41,106 nt of DNA from Cytidiella melzeri (taxonomy: Eukaryota; Basidiomycota; Agaricomycetes; Polyporales; Irpicaceae), in contig JABYQR010000383.1 of the NCBI GenBank assembly GCA_022592445.1, positions 1 to 41,106 of the forward strand, given 5' to 3'. The translations under genes and the position numbers were made by a program. The stretch's first letter is position 1, and each line of letters begins with the position of its first letter. Below, piece after piece: positions 1 to 11,211 of the stretch. The notes beneath the pieces were generated by a model. The model had not been told where the DNA came from. It saw nothing but the letters and a program-made list of their open reading frames with translations, and made no database searches.

Positions 1-105
1 AAACAACTCTGACAAGAGTTCAATGTGTGAAAAGTGGTGTTTCTCTTCTTCTTATACTAGAAATAGTAATTCACTTATCCTTTTCTAACTAAGAAATTAG
101 AAGCA
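1..105 (+). other. gypsy-1 untranslated leader (5' LTR outside window)
   Basis: Short AT-rich stretch directly upstream of the gag start codon at 106. It does not match the 3' LTR of the same element at 8945-9560 over any useful length, so the 5' LTR must lie left of the window. No primer-binding site can be assigned with confidence. Confidence 0.5.
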
Positions 106-1567
106 ATGGCCTCTCAGTCCAATGCCGGATCCAGCGCTGCCCCCGCTGCTGCTGCCAACCTCACCCACTCTGTTCCTTTTGGAACATCACACCCATTGTT
201 TACAACCCTTCGGTGGAGAACTGTGAGCAGCACATCTTCCACAACCTGAACACAGCCCAAAGGGCTTTTACTCGTACGGTTGAAGGAGGAGCAACTGCTG
301 CCATCGTCCACAACATGATGAATCGATGGTGCTTATCTGGAACAATCAGCTGTTGTTGTTGGAGGATAACCTCAGGAATACGTCGATAAGGTCGCTCAAG
401 ACCTATATTGCAGTCTGCTGCGGACACCAAGTCCAGCAGATGGACACTGACCTGGATATGGTCAAACCAACGATCACTAATGTGGTCAACCAGATCAATC
501 AGCTTCCCTTGTCTCAACGACAAGGAGGATCCTTGCGCCAGCCTAAGATTGGCGAACCCCCGGAGTTCAATGGTACCAATGGCAAGGTCAAGTTCAAGGA
601 GTGGTTGAACAAGATCTCTCTGTGGCTTGTCCACGAGAACGTTGTTACTGACAGGCAACATATTGCCATCACAATGAACTGGCTCTCAGGCGCGGCGGCT
701 CAATACATGGAGCCGTGAATTAAGAAGCTGACGAAGGTTCAGACAATTGAAACGTGGGAAAAGTTGTGAACAAGCTCAAGGTACAATACGGTCAACGGGA
801 CAACAAGAAGGGTGCTCAAAAGGAGCTCAACGCCTTATTTAACAATACAGATCTGGCGCACAAGAACTTTGTAAAGTATGCGGAACGCTTCCGTATGCTT
901 GGCAGGCTCTCAGGATACGAAGACGACTTGCTTATTCATAAGCTCAAGCACGTCATCGAGAAGGACTTGAGGCTTGTCATGATTGGGAAAGATGAAAATT
1001 AAATCCCTACCACATGGCCTCAATTCCTCGACCTCTTGCTTCACATTCACAAGAAGGTCTATCCGGAGAAAGCGCAGGGCCAGATCTTTGCGAAGAAAAG
1101 GATACGTCCACTCCTATGGAGGTGGACGCTGCGGACAAAAAGAAGAAGAAGAATGAGAAGCAGAACAAGGGCAAAGGCAAAGAGGTGAACTCGACTGAAA
1201 AGTCAGAGAAGTTCTGCCACATCCATAAGTCGAAAGGACATAACACGGATGAGTGCAACCTCAACGGCCTTTGAAGAAGAAGCCCGATGAGAAGAAGAAG
1301 GATGTGAAAAAGGATGGCAAGTATTCGGTGCTGAAGAAGATTCGGGCAGCAGATACCAAGGACTCTGGGACAGATAGCGAGGCCAAAACCCCCAAGGCTT
1401 TGTCATCTAAAACGAAAAATGTAAATACCGTGCGCCTAGAATGGGCGGCTCATATTGAGGAGGTTCCAACGGAAGATGATGAACCTTTGACTCCTCACGC
1501 GTCCCCTGACAAGGGTAAAGGGGAAAAGCTGTCCAAGGGCAAGGATTTTTTCCGAAGCATCATGTGA
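106..1567 (+). pseudogene. gypsy-1 gag, broken by frameshifts and stops
   Basis: Gag (capsid plus nucleocapsid) of a chromodomain Ty3/gypsy retrotransposon. The frame opens with ATG at 106 and an Ala-rich N-terminus, then has to be followed through several frames. The capsid region runs roughly 520-1000 and includes the segments PKIGEPPEFNGTNGKVKF and NFVKYAERFRMLGRLSGYED. A Lys-rich linker follows at about 1130-1190, then a nucleocapsid knuckle at 1215-1256. The knuckle is C-x2-H-x4-H-x4-C: its second cysteine has become histidine, so zinc binding is doubtful. A nonsense codon at 716 follows the YMEP segment, and further frame changes lie near 180, 320, 750, 1000 and 1260. It is the first gene of the element and is followed by protease and pol on the same strand. 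It cannot make intact Gag. Family assignment is firm; the exact ends are not. Confidence 0.85.
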
Positions 1568-2412
1568 CTCCCTGCAAACATGCATGCTTAGGCCCTGATA
1601 CCCTCAATCTTTGTACCGTAGATACTGTCAAAATGTAGCGCGTTCAAGGAATTCATTTTTTCTACCGGTTACAATTTGATTATATGGACAGAAAGTGCAG
1701 GTCAAAGCTCTGGTAGATTCAGGAGCCACAACCACATTCATTGGTAAGTCAGTGGTTGAAAGTAACAATCTGGTAACAAATCAACTGGCATCACCGTTTA
1801 ATGTCATCAACGTCAACAGTACTCCCAATAAAGATGGTAAATCACTGACTTGGTACATGCATACCTAGAAATAGGTTCGCACAGAGCAAGACAACACATG
1901 CTTGTCACTGATCTCGGTAGTAAACAAATGATTATCAGGATGACCTTCTTGCGCTGTTAGTATCCGGAGATAGATTGGGCAAATGGCAAGTGGAGATTTA
2001 CCAGATGTCCTGAGCTCTGTGCCCCAAGAGCTTGTAAAAACATCACTGTAACTCAAGAAGAGATCAATGAGCTCGAGTTACGTAAGGGATGTTTGGTGTC
2101 AGACAACCTGGACGGAATGGAAAGCATCAACCCAGACAACCCTCACATCCACTGGATTGACTTAGACAATCCAGCAGACCCAGAAATAGCAGAAATAATT
2201 GCTGAACTTTCTGGAAAGGAAGATGAGGGCTTTGAAGACAGCTTTGACGAACAGGAATCAGCCAATTGGAAGCCATTAGTACCAAAACATCTATGGGAAT
2301 TGGTTGACGTCTTTCCAAAGAAAAAGTCAGAACGCATGCCGTTACGCAAACCGTACGATCACGCGGTTGAATTTGAGGAAGGTGCCTCCCTTCCCAAAGC
2401 TGCTAAACTTTA
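1568..2412 (+). pseudogene. gypsy-1 protease and start of reverse transcriptase
   Basis: The aspartic protease active site is visible near 1708-1740 as ALVDSGATTTFIG, the D-S-G-A signature of retropepsins. The region between protease and RT is recovered at 2093-2412 in one open frame. It includes the segment WKPLVPKHLWELVDVF, which usually precedes the RT fingers in this family. The reading stops abruptly at 2412, exactly where the Helitron-like element begins. The next RT residues (PLSPMEKNSLDQW) resume at 5141. Frame changes between 1567 and 2093 add to the damage. This is the 5' half of an interrupted pol gene. Confidence 0.82.
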
Positions 2413-3210
2413 CTAGTGTTAGCAAGGCTGGCAAGCGGCAAGTACAATTACTGGAGATTGAATGAAATATCACTTTTTGAGCCAGATTTGTAATTAAACT
2501 TGGTGCTGATGGAAGCCTGAACAAGTATTTTTGTTGGGAATAGCTTCTACAATGTATGGTAAGTTGGTGGTTTGTCTTCACTGGAGCACACAATCATTCA
2601 TGAAAGAGGAGGGACTGTGCTGTATTGTTTGAAGTGCAACGATGGGTGTGAGTACAGAACTAAAACAGGTTTGTGGAGTAGAGTATGGAGATAAAAATTG
2701 TTTGACATGTGTCTTCTTCTTAACGGTGTTGAATTATGTTAAATAATCTAGATAAAATTTGGTAAACTGCAGAAGCAGGGTTACAGGTGATTATGTCATT
2801 GATAGCAAATTGAATAAATCATCTAGTGTGAAATAGTCAATTGCACCTGTGACTTTGTTACCAAAAACACCCTCTGTACACAACTCTGTTCCTGGTTAGG
2901 CTCTTGTCAAGCCATCTGGTCATAATATTGGCTGTATTACGGGCATTTGCCATTGGTGACACCTTTGATATGCAACTTGATCTGGGATAAAGTGACTGTC
3001 CTACAATTGATACAATTGATAAGTTTGGTTGGGGGAAAAGGAGCCATACATTGATGAAGGTAGTCACCAATGATACCAAGGGACTTCATCTATCTTGTCA
3101 TTAATCTTGTGCAGTGTTTACTGCTGATTCCAGAAAATTACTGGCTTCAAGAATGAAGGTGTTGAGGGTGTCTCATTGAATCAATTGCTAGAGAATGTTA
3201 CATGTGTCCT

Positions 3211-3790
3211 GTTGATGTCTGCACTGCCTCACCCCCATTGGAGCTGCCACAGGCTGGGTTCTGATTGTCACTGCCACTTATAGAGCAACTAGTGGTTGTG
3301 AAACTGTGTGGAAGAATCAAATGCAGTGCTCTATGGTGATGCAACTATGTCCTGTTGATGTCTGAACTGCCTCAGCCCCACTAGAACTGCCACAGTCTGT
3401 GCTCTGATTGTAACTCCTCCTTAGAAGGCAACTAATGGTTGTGAAATTTTGTGGACCAATTGAATGCAGTGCTGGCTGCTGATGAAACCATGTCCAGCTA
3501 ATGTCTGCATTGTCTCACCCCCATCAGAGCTGCCACAGGCTATGTTCTGATTTTACCTCCTCCTTAGAGAGCAACTAATGCTTGTGAAACTTTGTGCAAC
3601 AATCCAATGCAGTGCTTGCTGCTGATGCAACCATGTACTGTTGATGTCTGAACTGCCTCACCCCCATTGGAACTGCCACAGGCTGTGTTCTGATTGTAAT
3701 TCCTGCTTAGAGAGCAAGAGCAACTCACAGTTGTGAAACTTTGTGAAACAATCAGATACAGTAGTCACTACTAATGCAGCCACAAATTTA
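3211..3790. repeat. 143-bp tandem repeats of Hel-1 (four units)
   Basis: The phrase GTTGATGTCT or a close variant recurs at 3211, 3354, 3497 and 3640, exactly 143 bp apart each time. Each unit also carries CCCCCATTGGAACTGCC, a CACAGGCT segment and a GTGAAACTTTGTG segment. The same unit is found in Hel-2, Hel-3 and Hel-5. The period is not a multiple of three and no frame stays open across units, so it is unlikely to code. Confidence 0.9.
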
Positions 3791-4293
3791 TATTGTCCAA
3801 GAATGTAGGGATTGACACTTTGTAGTTAGCTTCCAAAGTACTGGTAAGTCTTGCTCAGAGCCAATACTATGTGTGGCATGTCTTCTAATTGTATTTCTTG
3901 TTCAGAGAGCAAGCAATGTCTGTAGATTGCTGCACATGCACCTGACCAGGATTTGACATCATTTGCCAGCAGCAGGTGTGGAGTTTGAATCTGAGTTTGG
4001 ATGACTTTTTTCAGTAGACTGGCCATAACTTGCTCAATTCCACTTCAATTGACAGGATGTTTGTACCAGGATGTTGTCACAAGATAGGGCTATCCAATGG
4101 TGTATTATATGTACAGATTTGTACCCATTTTCAGTCTGTAAAAATCAAACGGTGCATTTTGATTGCAAAAGTGATCTGATACAAAGTTATAAAGGGCTGA
4201 TCACAAGGCCAGTGTGATGTCATCAGCTGCATTCATTGTGTTGTTATTGAGACTGTTACTGTCTGTATTCTGCCATTAAATTCCCACACTTTG

Positions 4294-5051
4294 TGTCACG
4301 GAGACAAAGCTCGACGCAACTAAAAGGGACACGGAGTGGAAAACGACGAGGAGGTGGTGGCAGGCGTAGAGCACAATGCTTTCACCAGCTATCAGACTTT
4401 GTTCAAGTTGCTAGCCCAGTAAAGACCAAGTTAGTATTGGGTACTACCAGCTATGTAGTACAGAGGGGGTTTGCTTACCTAGCCCAGTAAAGACCAAGAG
4501 GTCGAGATGGGGGGCTAGGAGCGTACATGCAGCAGTATATATAGACTTCAGGGACCTGCGCACAGACCATGTTGAGGGCAGGCTTTGCTAGAAGCCGTGT
4601 GAACGAAGAACAAAAGAACTACCTAAAGGAGAACAATAGCTATTGTCTAGACCTTGCCAAGAACTCTACTCGTGAGAGAATCTATCTAAAAGGAGACCAA
4701 CCATTGTATTCCATTCCCACACCTGTGAGAACATCCTTCCATAAAGAGAACAATAAGGAAAGAACAAAAGGAGTCCATGTGAACGGTATCTATGACGTCA
4801 AACCCTAGCTATGGGCTGAGCCATGTGGTTGTAGCCATGTGGTCTTAATTAAGCTAAGTCACATGCCAGTGTGACGTAGTAGCAAGTAATGTGACCGTGT
4901 GGAGCATCTAAGCCACGTGATACGGGCGCTTAATAGACGTGCAAAGGAGTTTGTGCAGAGAAGGTTGCAACTGAGCTGCAGCCCGAAGTTTTATAGATAA
5001 AAACAAGAGGTAAATTGCAAAAATTAAGGGCTAGTCAGGCCATCCATGACA
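4294..5051 (+). mobile_element. Solo LTR, family B, copy 1 (758 bp)
   Basis: Begins TGTCAC and ends TGACA, flanked on both sides by the 5-bp direct repeat CTTTG (4289-4293 and 5052-5056). The empty site is recoverable: the Hel-1 end reads CACACTTTGGGGG in other copies. A TATA-like stretch lies at 4536-4543. A second copy with its own duplication lies at 30924-31615. This copy has an extra 68 bp, because the 18-mer starting AGCCCAGTAAAG is present twice (4413 and 4481). No internal retrotransposon sequence adjoins, so it is a recombination-derived solo LTR. Confidence 0.92.
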
Positions 5052-5140
5052 CTTTGGGGGACAAAAAGGTCACATCTGAAAAGGCATCAATGTGCTGGAG
5101 CACGCTGGAACAATTCTTCTTCATTCTTCAGGAATTGTAA

Positions 5141-6605
5141 CCCGCTGTCTCCAATGGAAAAGAATTCTCTAGATCAATGGATTGAAGAGGAACTCCAAAA
5201 AGGTTACATCTGCAAATCAAAGAGTCCAATTGCAGCACCGGTGTTCTTTGTCAAGGAGAAAGATGGCTTGTTGCACCTTGTGCAAGACTACTGAAAACTG
5301 AACAACATCACGGTGAAAGGTTGGTACCCCATACCTCGCATCAATGATTTAATCAATTTGTTAAGCAAGGCTAAGGTCTTCTCAAAGAGTGATCTTGGAT
5401 GGGGTTACAAAAAATCTTGCATCCGAAAGGGTGACAAATGGAAGACAGTGTTCATCACACACTGTGGCCTTTTTGAAGCCAAGGTAATGTATCTTGGTTT
5501 CAGCAACGCACCTGCAACATTCCAAGTCATGATGAATGAAATTCTGAGTGATTTGATTTTGGAAGGACATGTTATGGTGTATCTCCACAGCATCCTCATC
5601 TTCACAGAAGACAAGAAGGAACACAGTTTGTCACACAGGAAGTTCTCAAGCATCTACGCAAGAACGATCTATTTGCCAAACCGGAAAAATGCTTTTTTGA
5701 CGAAGATCGCATTGAGTACCCAGGCATGATCATTTCTCACAGACATATCGAGATGGATCCAGCCAAACTCACCGGAGTTACTGAGTGGCCACGACCTGAA
5801 AAGGTTAAGCAAGTCCAAGCCTTCTTAGGCTTCGCCAACTTCTATTGGCATTTCATTGAGGACTTTGCTAAACATGCAAAACCACTCACTATTCTGACAA
5901 AGAAGGACCAATCCTGGATCTGGAAAGATGCTCAGGAGCAGGCCTTCCAAAGTCTGAAAAAGGCTTTTACGTCAGCACCCATTCTGAGGATACCAGATGA
6001 TGCAAACCCTTTCTGTCTTAAAAAGGCACTAGCAACTTTGCTACAGGAGTGGTATTATCTCAAATGGACCCAGCTGACAAGCTGTGGCATCCAGTAGCCT
6101 TCTACTCTAAATCACTCAACATCCATGAACGTAACTATGAGTATATGATAAAGAGTTGTTGGCTATTATCTGCACCCTGGAAGAGTATTGTCAACATCTG
6201 GAGGGACATCTGATTACCATAGAAATATGGTCGGATCATCAAAACCTGACATACTTCAGGAATGCTCAGAAGCTGACTCGGAGACAGGCACAATGGGCGT
6301 TATACCTCATGCAATTTAATTTTGTGCTCTGGCACAAACCCGGAAAGACCATGCTTACCGCAGATCCTCTGTCCAGGAGGCCAGATCATGAAGAGGGGGT
6401 AAATTCCGATAACAAGGACAAAACTTTTCTTAAACCCGGGTTTTTTGCCATCTCTGCTGTCAAAAACTCTCATGACTTGCCTATCAACAATGATGAAACC
6501 CTAAGACAGGTCAAGGAAGCACTCATGAACAACGAAGTTACAAAGGACCATCAGCAGTTACTTAACTCTGGTCCTAAGGAGTCCACAAAATCACTAGAGG
6601 AATGA
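5141..6605 (+). pseudogene. gypsy-1 reverse transcriptase and RNase H, inactive
   Basis: RT resumes at 5141 (PLSPMEKNSLDQWIEEEL) and continues through PIAAPVFFVKEKDG, the palm region and the connection (QVQAFLGFANFYWHFIEDFA, about 5815) into RNase H (6156-6350; EIWSDHQNLTYFRNAQKL). The catalytic Y-x-D-D motif near 5578-5590 reads Y-L-H-S, so both aspartates are lost. There is a stop inside the QDY*KLNN segment near 5292. Frame changes lie near 5700, near 6040 (within the first part of RNase H) and near 6150. The stretch 6350-6605 is the linker toward integrase and contains PLSRRPDHEEGVN. It is the 3' half of the pol gene interrupted by Hel-1 and is non-functional on catalytic residues alone. 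Confidence 0.9.
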
Positions 6606-7974
6606 AATTTTGAGAACAGATTGCTCCTATACCGTGGAAAAGTCTACATCCACAAGGATCAGAAATTAGATCTGAGACACCAAATCATCCAGATGCATCA
6701 CAATCTACCTTCTGCCGGACATCCTGGCAGATGGAAAACGTACAAACTGATCTGAAGAAACTACTGGTGGCCAGGTTTAACCACCAATGTCAAGAGATAT
6801 GTGACAGGCTGTGACACATGTCAGCAGATTAAGACTCGTCCGCAACAGCTTTACAGACCACTCATCCCTAATCCAGTTCCGGCCAAACCATGGGATATCA
6901 TGACTGTCAATTTGATTACTCAGTTAAAAGAGTCTGATGGCTTCAATGCTATCTGTGTGGGCGTAGACTGCCTTACTAAAACGGTGCACTTCTTCCCTAT
7001 TGTGAACAAGTTCTCAGCACAAGATCTTGCAGCTCTACTCTACGAGAGAGTCTGGACCCTTCATGGGTTACCTTTGCAAACCATTTCCGACCGAGGTCCA
7101 CAATTTGCAGCAGATTTATTCCAGGAATGGTGTAAAATGCTAGGAATAGAATCTACAATGACTACCGCATATCATCCACAAACTGATGGTCAAACTGAAC
7201 GGGTTAATCAAACGCTCAAACAGTATCTGTGTTGTTACGTTGATCAACTACATGACAACTGGGCTAGCCTGCTCAGCTCGGCTGAGTTTGCATACAACAA
7301 TGCAGCGCACGAGGAAACAAAGCACTCGCCTTTTTACCTTGAACATGGCAGACACCGTAGAGCTGGTCCAACGCTCAAGAAGGACCTGAAAAGGTCTGAC
7401 ATGAATGACATCATGTGAAACCGCTTGCAAGCTCAAGAGCATGCTAAAGCGGTGTTACAACTTGCAGCTGAACGCATGAAATGGTACTACAACAAGCACG
7501 TTCAGAAAGTCCCCTTCAACGAAGGCAATCAGGTCATGTTGGATCTGAGAGACTACCAAAAATCTGGACATAAGCTGTCAGCCAAGTACTATTGCCCATT
7601 CAAGATTGCTGAAAAGCTTTTGCCGGTCACATTCAGACTGGAATGGCCCAAACGTTCACCAAGGATACACTCTTGTATTCCATGCAAGCAAGTTGGTACC
7701 GTACAACAAACCTGAATTTAAAGGCCAAAAGCTGGAGATGCCTCCACCAGATATCATCAACGGAGAAGAAGAATACGAAGTCGAGAAGATTCTCAAGGCA
7801 GGACGTACAGGTTGTGCCAAAAAGCTTCAGTATTACATATGCTGGAAAGGCTACAGATCAAACGATTACATGTGGGAACCTGTAGAAAACATCACGCATG
7901 CTCAAGAAGCAATCAAGAAATTCTACAATGATCCTCCCCGAGCTATCTGCATTGCTACAATTTACTGTGTATAA
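6606..7974 (+). pseudogene. gypsy-1 integrase with C-terminal chromodomain, inactive
   Basis: The N-terminal HHCC zinc region spans about 6690-6830 (HHNLPSAGHPG, then CDTCQQIK), with a stop between the two halves near 6752. The integrase core follows at about 6880-7400. Its second Asp (ISDRGPQF) and Glu (TDGQTERVNQ) are present, but the first catalytic Asp, normally in a V-D-L-I context, is Asn here (MTVNLI, near 6907). A stop at 7416 and frame changes near 7440 and 7650 follow. A chromodomain lies at about 7755-7935 (YEVEKILKAG, then YYICWKGYRSNDYMWEP). Such domains target chromovirus integrases to histone-marked chromatin. The order RT-RNase H-integrase-chromodomain places the element among the chromoviruses. 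Confidence 0.9.
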
Positions 7975-8150
7975 GTTACAAACAACACACCAAGGATCAT
8001 CCACGATCCAATGACGCAACCGAGGAGGGTACGGACTAGACTACCATCAGCCAATGAGGTGTGAACCCCGTCAGGGGCATCGGTGGAAGCCGCTTGAGTC
8101 ACTCAGAACTGCTTAGGCACCTGCTTGACAATGGTGATAAAGTGGACTCA
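7975..8150 (+). other. gypsy-1 3' untranslated tail, first part
   Basis: Sequence after the chromodomain stop, ending in ACTCA where a solo LTR is inserted. The tail resumes at 8883. No gene is seen. Confidence 0.6.
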
Positions 8151-8877
8151 TGTTGCAGAGCGACTGCTGCTATGCTGATAACCCTAGAAGGGGAGTGAAG
8201 TAGAGAGGAAGGGGGTAGATCTCCAACGACGACAACGAGGTCAAAGTCGATGATGAGCAGGCAAGCAGGCACTGAGGCCGGATACTGGCAGTGCAAATGA
8301 CGAAGTTAATATTATGCTTATACTAGGTTACATTGAGTAACTCACCTGGCAGTGCAAATGACGAAGAGGTCAAGATGCAGAACCAGGGAGGGTAAGGGGT
8401 ACTATATATACTGTGTCTGGGTGGTCTGTGCACCAGTTCCCACACTAGGGACTGGAGTAACTGTGGGGCTGGAGTAACAATAGAACAATAAGGGACCAGG
8501 GTAACTGTCAAGGACCTGAGTAACTGTCACGGACCTGAGTAACTGTCAAGGACCAGGGTACATAGAACAATAGGATTAGAACAATAGACAATAGAACAAT
8601 AGCATCAGGAACAATAGAACAATAGGAACTGGGGGAATCCTATCAATGGAAGTTGAACAATAGAACAATAGCCTAGGTTGATCTGGAACCGCTCCAGATT
8701 GAGTCTAGGGTTTGGGTCTGGACTATTGATAAATAAGGCAGGATGTCACATGACCCGGGTTAGTGTTAGGTCCGGTAACACTCCTAGCCGGAAAATAAGC
8801 GCTCTAGATAGGCGCCTAAGGCTGTAAACTTGTGACATTGTTGGAAAAATCCGGTCTCTGTTGGACTATCCATGTCA
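8151..8877 (+). mobile_element. Solo LTR, family C, copy 1 (727 bp)
   Basis: Starts TGTTGCAG and ends CATGTCA, flanked by the perfect 5-bp repeat ACTCA at 8146-8150 and 8878-8882. Two related copies occur in the window, at 11212-11968 (same orientation) and 40909-41106 (opposite orientation). It contains a TATATATA stretch near 8403 and a low-complexity part built from GAACAATAG-like words (about 8475-8670). It lies in the 3' tail of gypsy-1, so it arrived after gypsy-1. The strand given is arbitrary because no coding sequence is attached. Confidence 0.9.
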
Positions 8878-8882
8878 ACTCA

Positions 8883-8944
8883 ATGACAAAGGTGTTTGTT
8901 CAAGACTCTTTGCATGGTCCTCAAAGCAAGAAGGGGGGGGGTAA
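8883..8944 (+). promoter_or_regulatory. gypsy-1 3' tail and polypurine tract
   Basis: Continuation of the gypsy-1 tail ending in a purine run that includes AAGCAAGAAGGGGGGGGG (about 8924-8941). This lies immediately before the TGTCAC start of the 3' LTR at 8945, where the plus-strand primer of an LTR retrotransposon is expected. The same tail and tract recur on the other strand at 30752-30789. Confidence 0.78.
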
Positions 8945-9560
8945 TGTCACAGATTTTCAATGTTTCTACAAGACTTGCCTTACCAGGCAATGGTATTATT
9001 GGGAAATATTTAGGTGCTTATCCAGCGCTTAGCCGGCATCTTTTCAGGCGCTTCTTCCGGCGCTTATTTCAGCGCTAATCAATGGATGCACTGATGCGCT
9101 CTCTGTCTCTGATGCGCTGATGCACTCCTTTCCTTATTTCTGTGTCACATGATAGAACTCTCTGGAACCTTGTGGAACATGCTGGAACTATGATGTCATA
9201 GTATAGAACATTCCATTAGATGATGGCATAGCTCTTAGAACAAGCTAGAATAAGTCTATCCTTGGGACTGGGTCATGGGTCAGGTCATGGGGACAATTGC
9301 TATTGGTTGATTATTGAAGTGGCACTGCTAGGGCATAGGGCATGCTTAGTAAGGTAGATTACTTTGCTTACTCATGTAGGTATTAGGGGTCTTAGGGTAG
9401 TACCTGGGGTCCTCCCCTTCATGTATATGTAGAGGCACTCCTGAGGGCATATCCCCTCAGTCTTATCCACTCTGTTGATATAGGACTACTCAGTACTCTC
9501 TTGTACTTTGCTCACCACACCTCTCACACTCTATCTCACTCTATCCCCTCAAGTTTAACA
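8945..9560 (+). repeat. 3' LTR of gypsy-1 (616 bp)
   Basis: Begins TGTCACAGATTTTC right after the polypurine tract and ends TTTAACA at 9560. The 5' third carries a cluster of AGCGCTTA/GGCGCTTA-like words (about 9015-9080) that could form hairpins. A related partial LTR is found inverted at 30399-30751. The matching 5' LTR is outside the window, so insertion age cannot be read. Confidence 0.8.
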
Positions 9561-9581
9561 ACTTATCTGGTGAGTAGTCAC

Positions 9582-9986
9582 CTAACTGCTACAGTGGGGC
9601 GTAGCCCAAACCACTGCATCTTCTGTCATGAATGACAGGACCGACGAAATCCAGAGGTGGTCCAACCGGGTCTGACCGCCTTGAGCATTGTACAGAGATA
9701 GCTTCTCGTTAAACTGTGCATACATTGAGAAGGCGGCTAGAAAGCGATGTGCATCACTGCTAGCATTGCCTTTGAAACTGGCAGGTTTCTCCACAACCCT
9801 TTCCCTTAATTGGTTGTTGACCGGTTGCTGATTCTGAATCTGCGCTGTGATGGATTGTGTCAGCTGTTGCTGACCAAGGAGCAGTGCTTGCATTAATTGT
9901 TCTGCAGAAGGAGGAGGAGACGGCTCTTGTACAGGGGCTGGGGTGGCTACCCTGGAAGCATGCTGGGAGATGTTGGTGGAGTCCAT
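9582..9986 (-). pseudogene. Gypsy-type gag, N-terminal part, minus strand (gypsy-2)
   Basis: Begins MDSTNIS and has a Pro/Gln-rich N-terminus (residues ~15-55). The capsid signature follows (VVEKPASFKGNASSDAHRF, residues ~64-82), then LYNAQGGQTRLDHLW. It ends after AVVWATPH, where related Gag proteins would continue for several hundred residues. The break lies next to the gypsy-1 3' LTR end at 9560, so gypsy-1 most likely inserted here. The upstream ORF is in the same frame and ends with a single TGA at 10011-10013, eight codons before this Met. That arrangement suggests readthrough or re-initiation. Gag identity is by pattern and only moderately sure. Confidence 0.62.
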
Positions 9987-10010
9987 CTGATACTGTTCTT
10001 GTGTGAAGGT

Positions 10011-10931
10011 TCAATCAAAGTCTTCTTCAGGTCCGGTTAGGGGTGGGAGAGATCCAAGAATACAATTTTCTTGCCAGTGATGGATAGGTCGATACTGGTT
10101 TGTGTAACAACCAGGATGTTCTACTCCGTTGTAGCGATTGGGACATGGCTGTGCTTCACAAACTTCATATTCTTCATCTGAGTCGTAACACCTGTCTCTG
10201 ACAGTCTGGTGAGTGAAGGTGTGTGGATAGTTTTCACAGGGAAGATGATCTCTGGACCAAATGCTACTATCGGGACTTTGGCAAGCCACACTGTGTTCTA
10301 CCTAGAACAAGATGAAGTACTTGTCCGCCCAAACTGTGTCTAAAGCTTTGAACACCTGTTCGTAATCCCTCTTCAGACCCATGAAACTGAATCCTCCAAT
10401 CACTTTTTGATCCCCAATCCAGCAGCTGCCACTCACAATGAGTGATGACAGGGGCTTGGGTTGGTAACTCTTCCAGAAGTTCTCCTAACTTCTGTTTCTC
10501 CTGCTCAAAATTACGCTTTGTGTCTTTGTGAAGCTGTTGGTATTTGTCAATGGTAGGGAAGATCAACAAGCATTGGAGTGTAGCGGTGAGCTTTGGGGTG
10601 AAGATACCTTGAAGGTCTTCAACAGTGTGCTTGCGGAAGTCAATGAGAGTCGGCTTTGCTGCTATGAGGGCCAGGCTGTGAAGCGTTCTGCTAATGAGGG
10701 CTTCTTAGGGAGACTTGCTAAAGTCTGTGCTTGTTCGCATGCGGTACGGGCGGCAAACTCTTTAAACTGAGCACGGAGTTTTTCAAACTCCTCTGCTGTC
10801 GGGAATCTGTGTGTAAGGGAGGGGCCCTTGGGTTTACAATGACCAACGTAGGAGACAATAGCCTTAAGCTCCTTCTCTGTGTATTTGTGACTCTTGCCAC
10901 ATGCGTGCTGTGCATCGAGTTGATCAAACAC
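10011..10931 (-). pseudogene. Unrecognised ORF upstream of gypsy-2 gag
   Basis: Coding-like sequence between leader and gag on the minus strand, readable with two or three frame changes as a protein of roughly 300 residues. The N-terminal part (10931 to 10662) is rich in Lys/Glu and contains a likely helical segment (TAEEFEKLRAQFKEFA). The middle part (10569 to about 10380) contains IDKYQQLHKDTKRNFEQEK. The C-terminal part (10289 to 10011) has an acidic stretch, then CEAQPCPNRY at 10160-10131, and ends just before gag. That last motif recurs upstream of gag in the copia element at 19473-19502. Most gypsy elements have no ORF here. I do not recognise a domain; structural or accessory roles are equally possible. 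Confidence 0.5.
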
Positions 10932-11211
10932 AGCCTGAGGTAAGGCGCAATGGATCTGGACTTCTCAACGCACTTGATTCAGATCCTTGTGCAAAGGATC
11001 TGGGCAAGCAGTGAAACAGGAGTGAGATTCTTTTGGCACTAAGAATTAACCACAGAAAGTGAACAAGTCAGCAATCAAGCACGTCAAGACAGACGGCGAT
11101 GGCTTACTCTCAAACGTAGGGGGGAATAAACTTTCTTAAACTGGGGGGACAGGAGTGCTTGATCCAAGCTAAGGGCAGTCTTGCCGGTAGCTGTGTGGTA
11201 TCTTGACGTAA
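10932..11211 (-). other. Presumed leader of gypsy-2
   Basis: Lies between the LTR-like copy at 11212-11968 and the upstream ORF. Contains two G-rich runs (near 11120 and 11144). No primer-binding site starting with TGG is visible next to 11211 on the minus strand, so its link to that LTR is unproven. Confidence 0.3.

Larger units (their letters stand above)
2413..5140 (-). mobile_element. Helitron-like non-autonomous element, copy Hel-1
   Basis: Inserted in the gypsy-1 RT. Read on the minus strand it starts with TTACAATTCCTGAAG (5140 side) and ends with CTAG followed by T (2413 side). Removing 2413-5140 joins ...AAACTTTA to CCCGCTG..., which restores an uninterrupted Tyr-Pro-Leu-Ser RT reading with no target-site duplication. 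That pattern fits Helitron insertion. Near the CTAG end lies an inverted copy of the 5' end (TACAATT.CTGGAGATTGAA). The body holds four 143-bp tandem units. No coding region for Rep/helicase is present, so it is non-autonomous. Without the solo LTR at 4294-5051 and its duplicated 5 bp it is about 1.97 kb. The 5' TT differs from the canonical Helitron TC, so the class call is an inference. Confidence 0.72.

Noticed and set aside
3211..3790. CRISPR-like array
   Set aside because: The units are contiguous 143-bp tandem repeats with no spacers, in a eukaryotic transposon.
8832..9032. Short frame across the solo LTR end, gypsy-1 tail and 3' LTR
   Set aside because: Spans three unrelated pieces joined by insertion; cannot be a gene.
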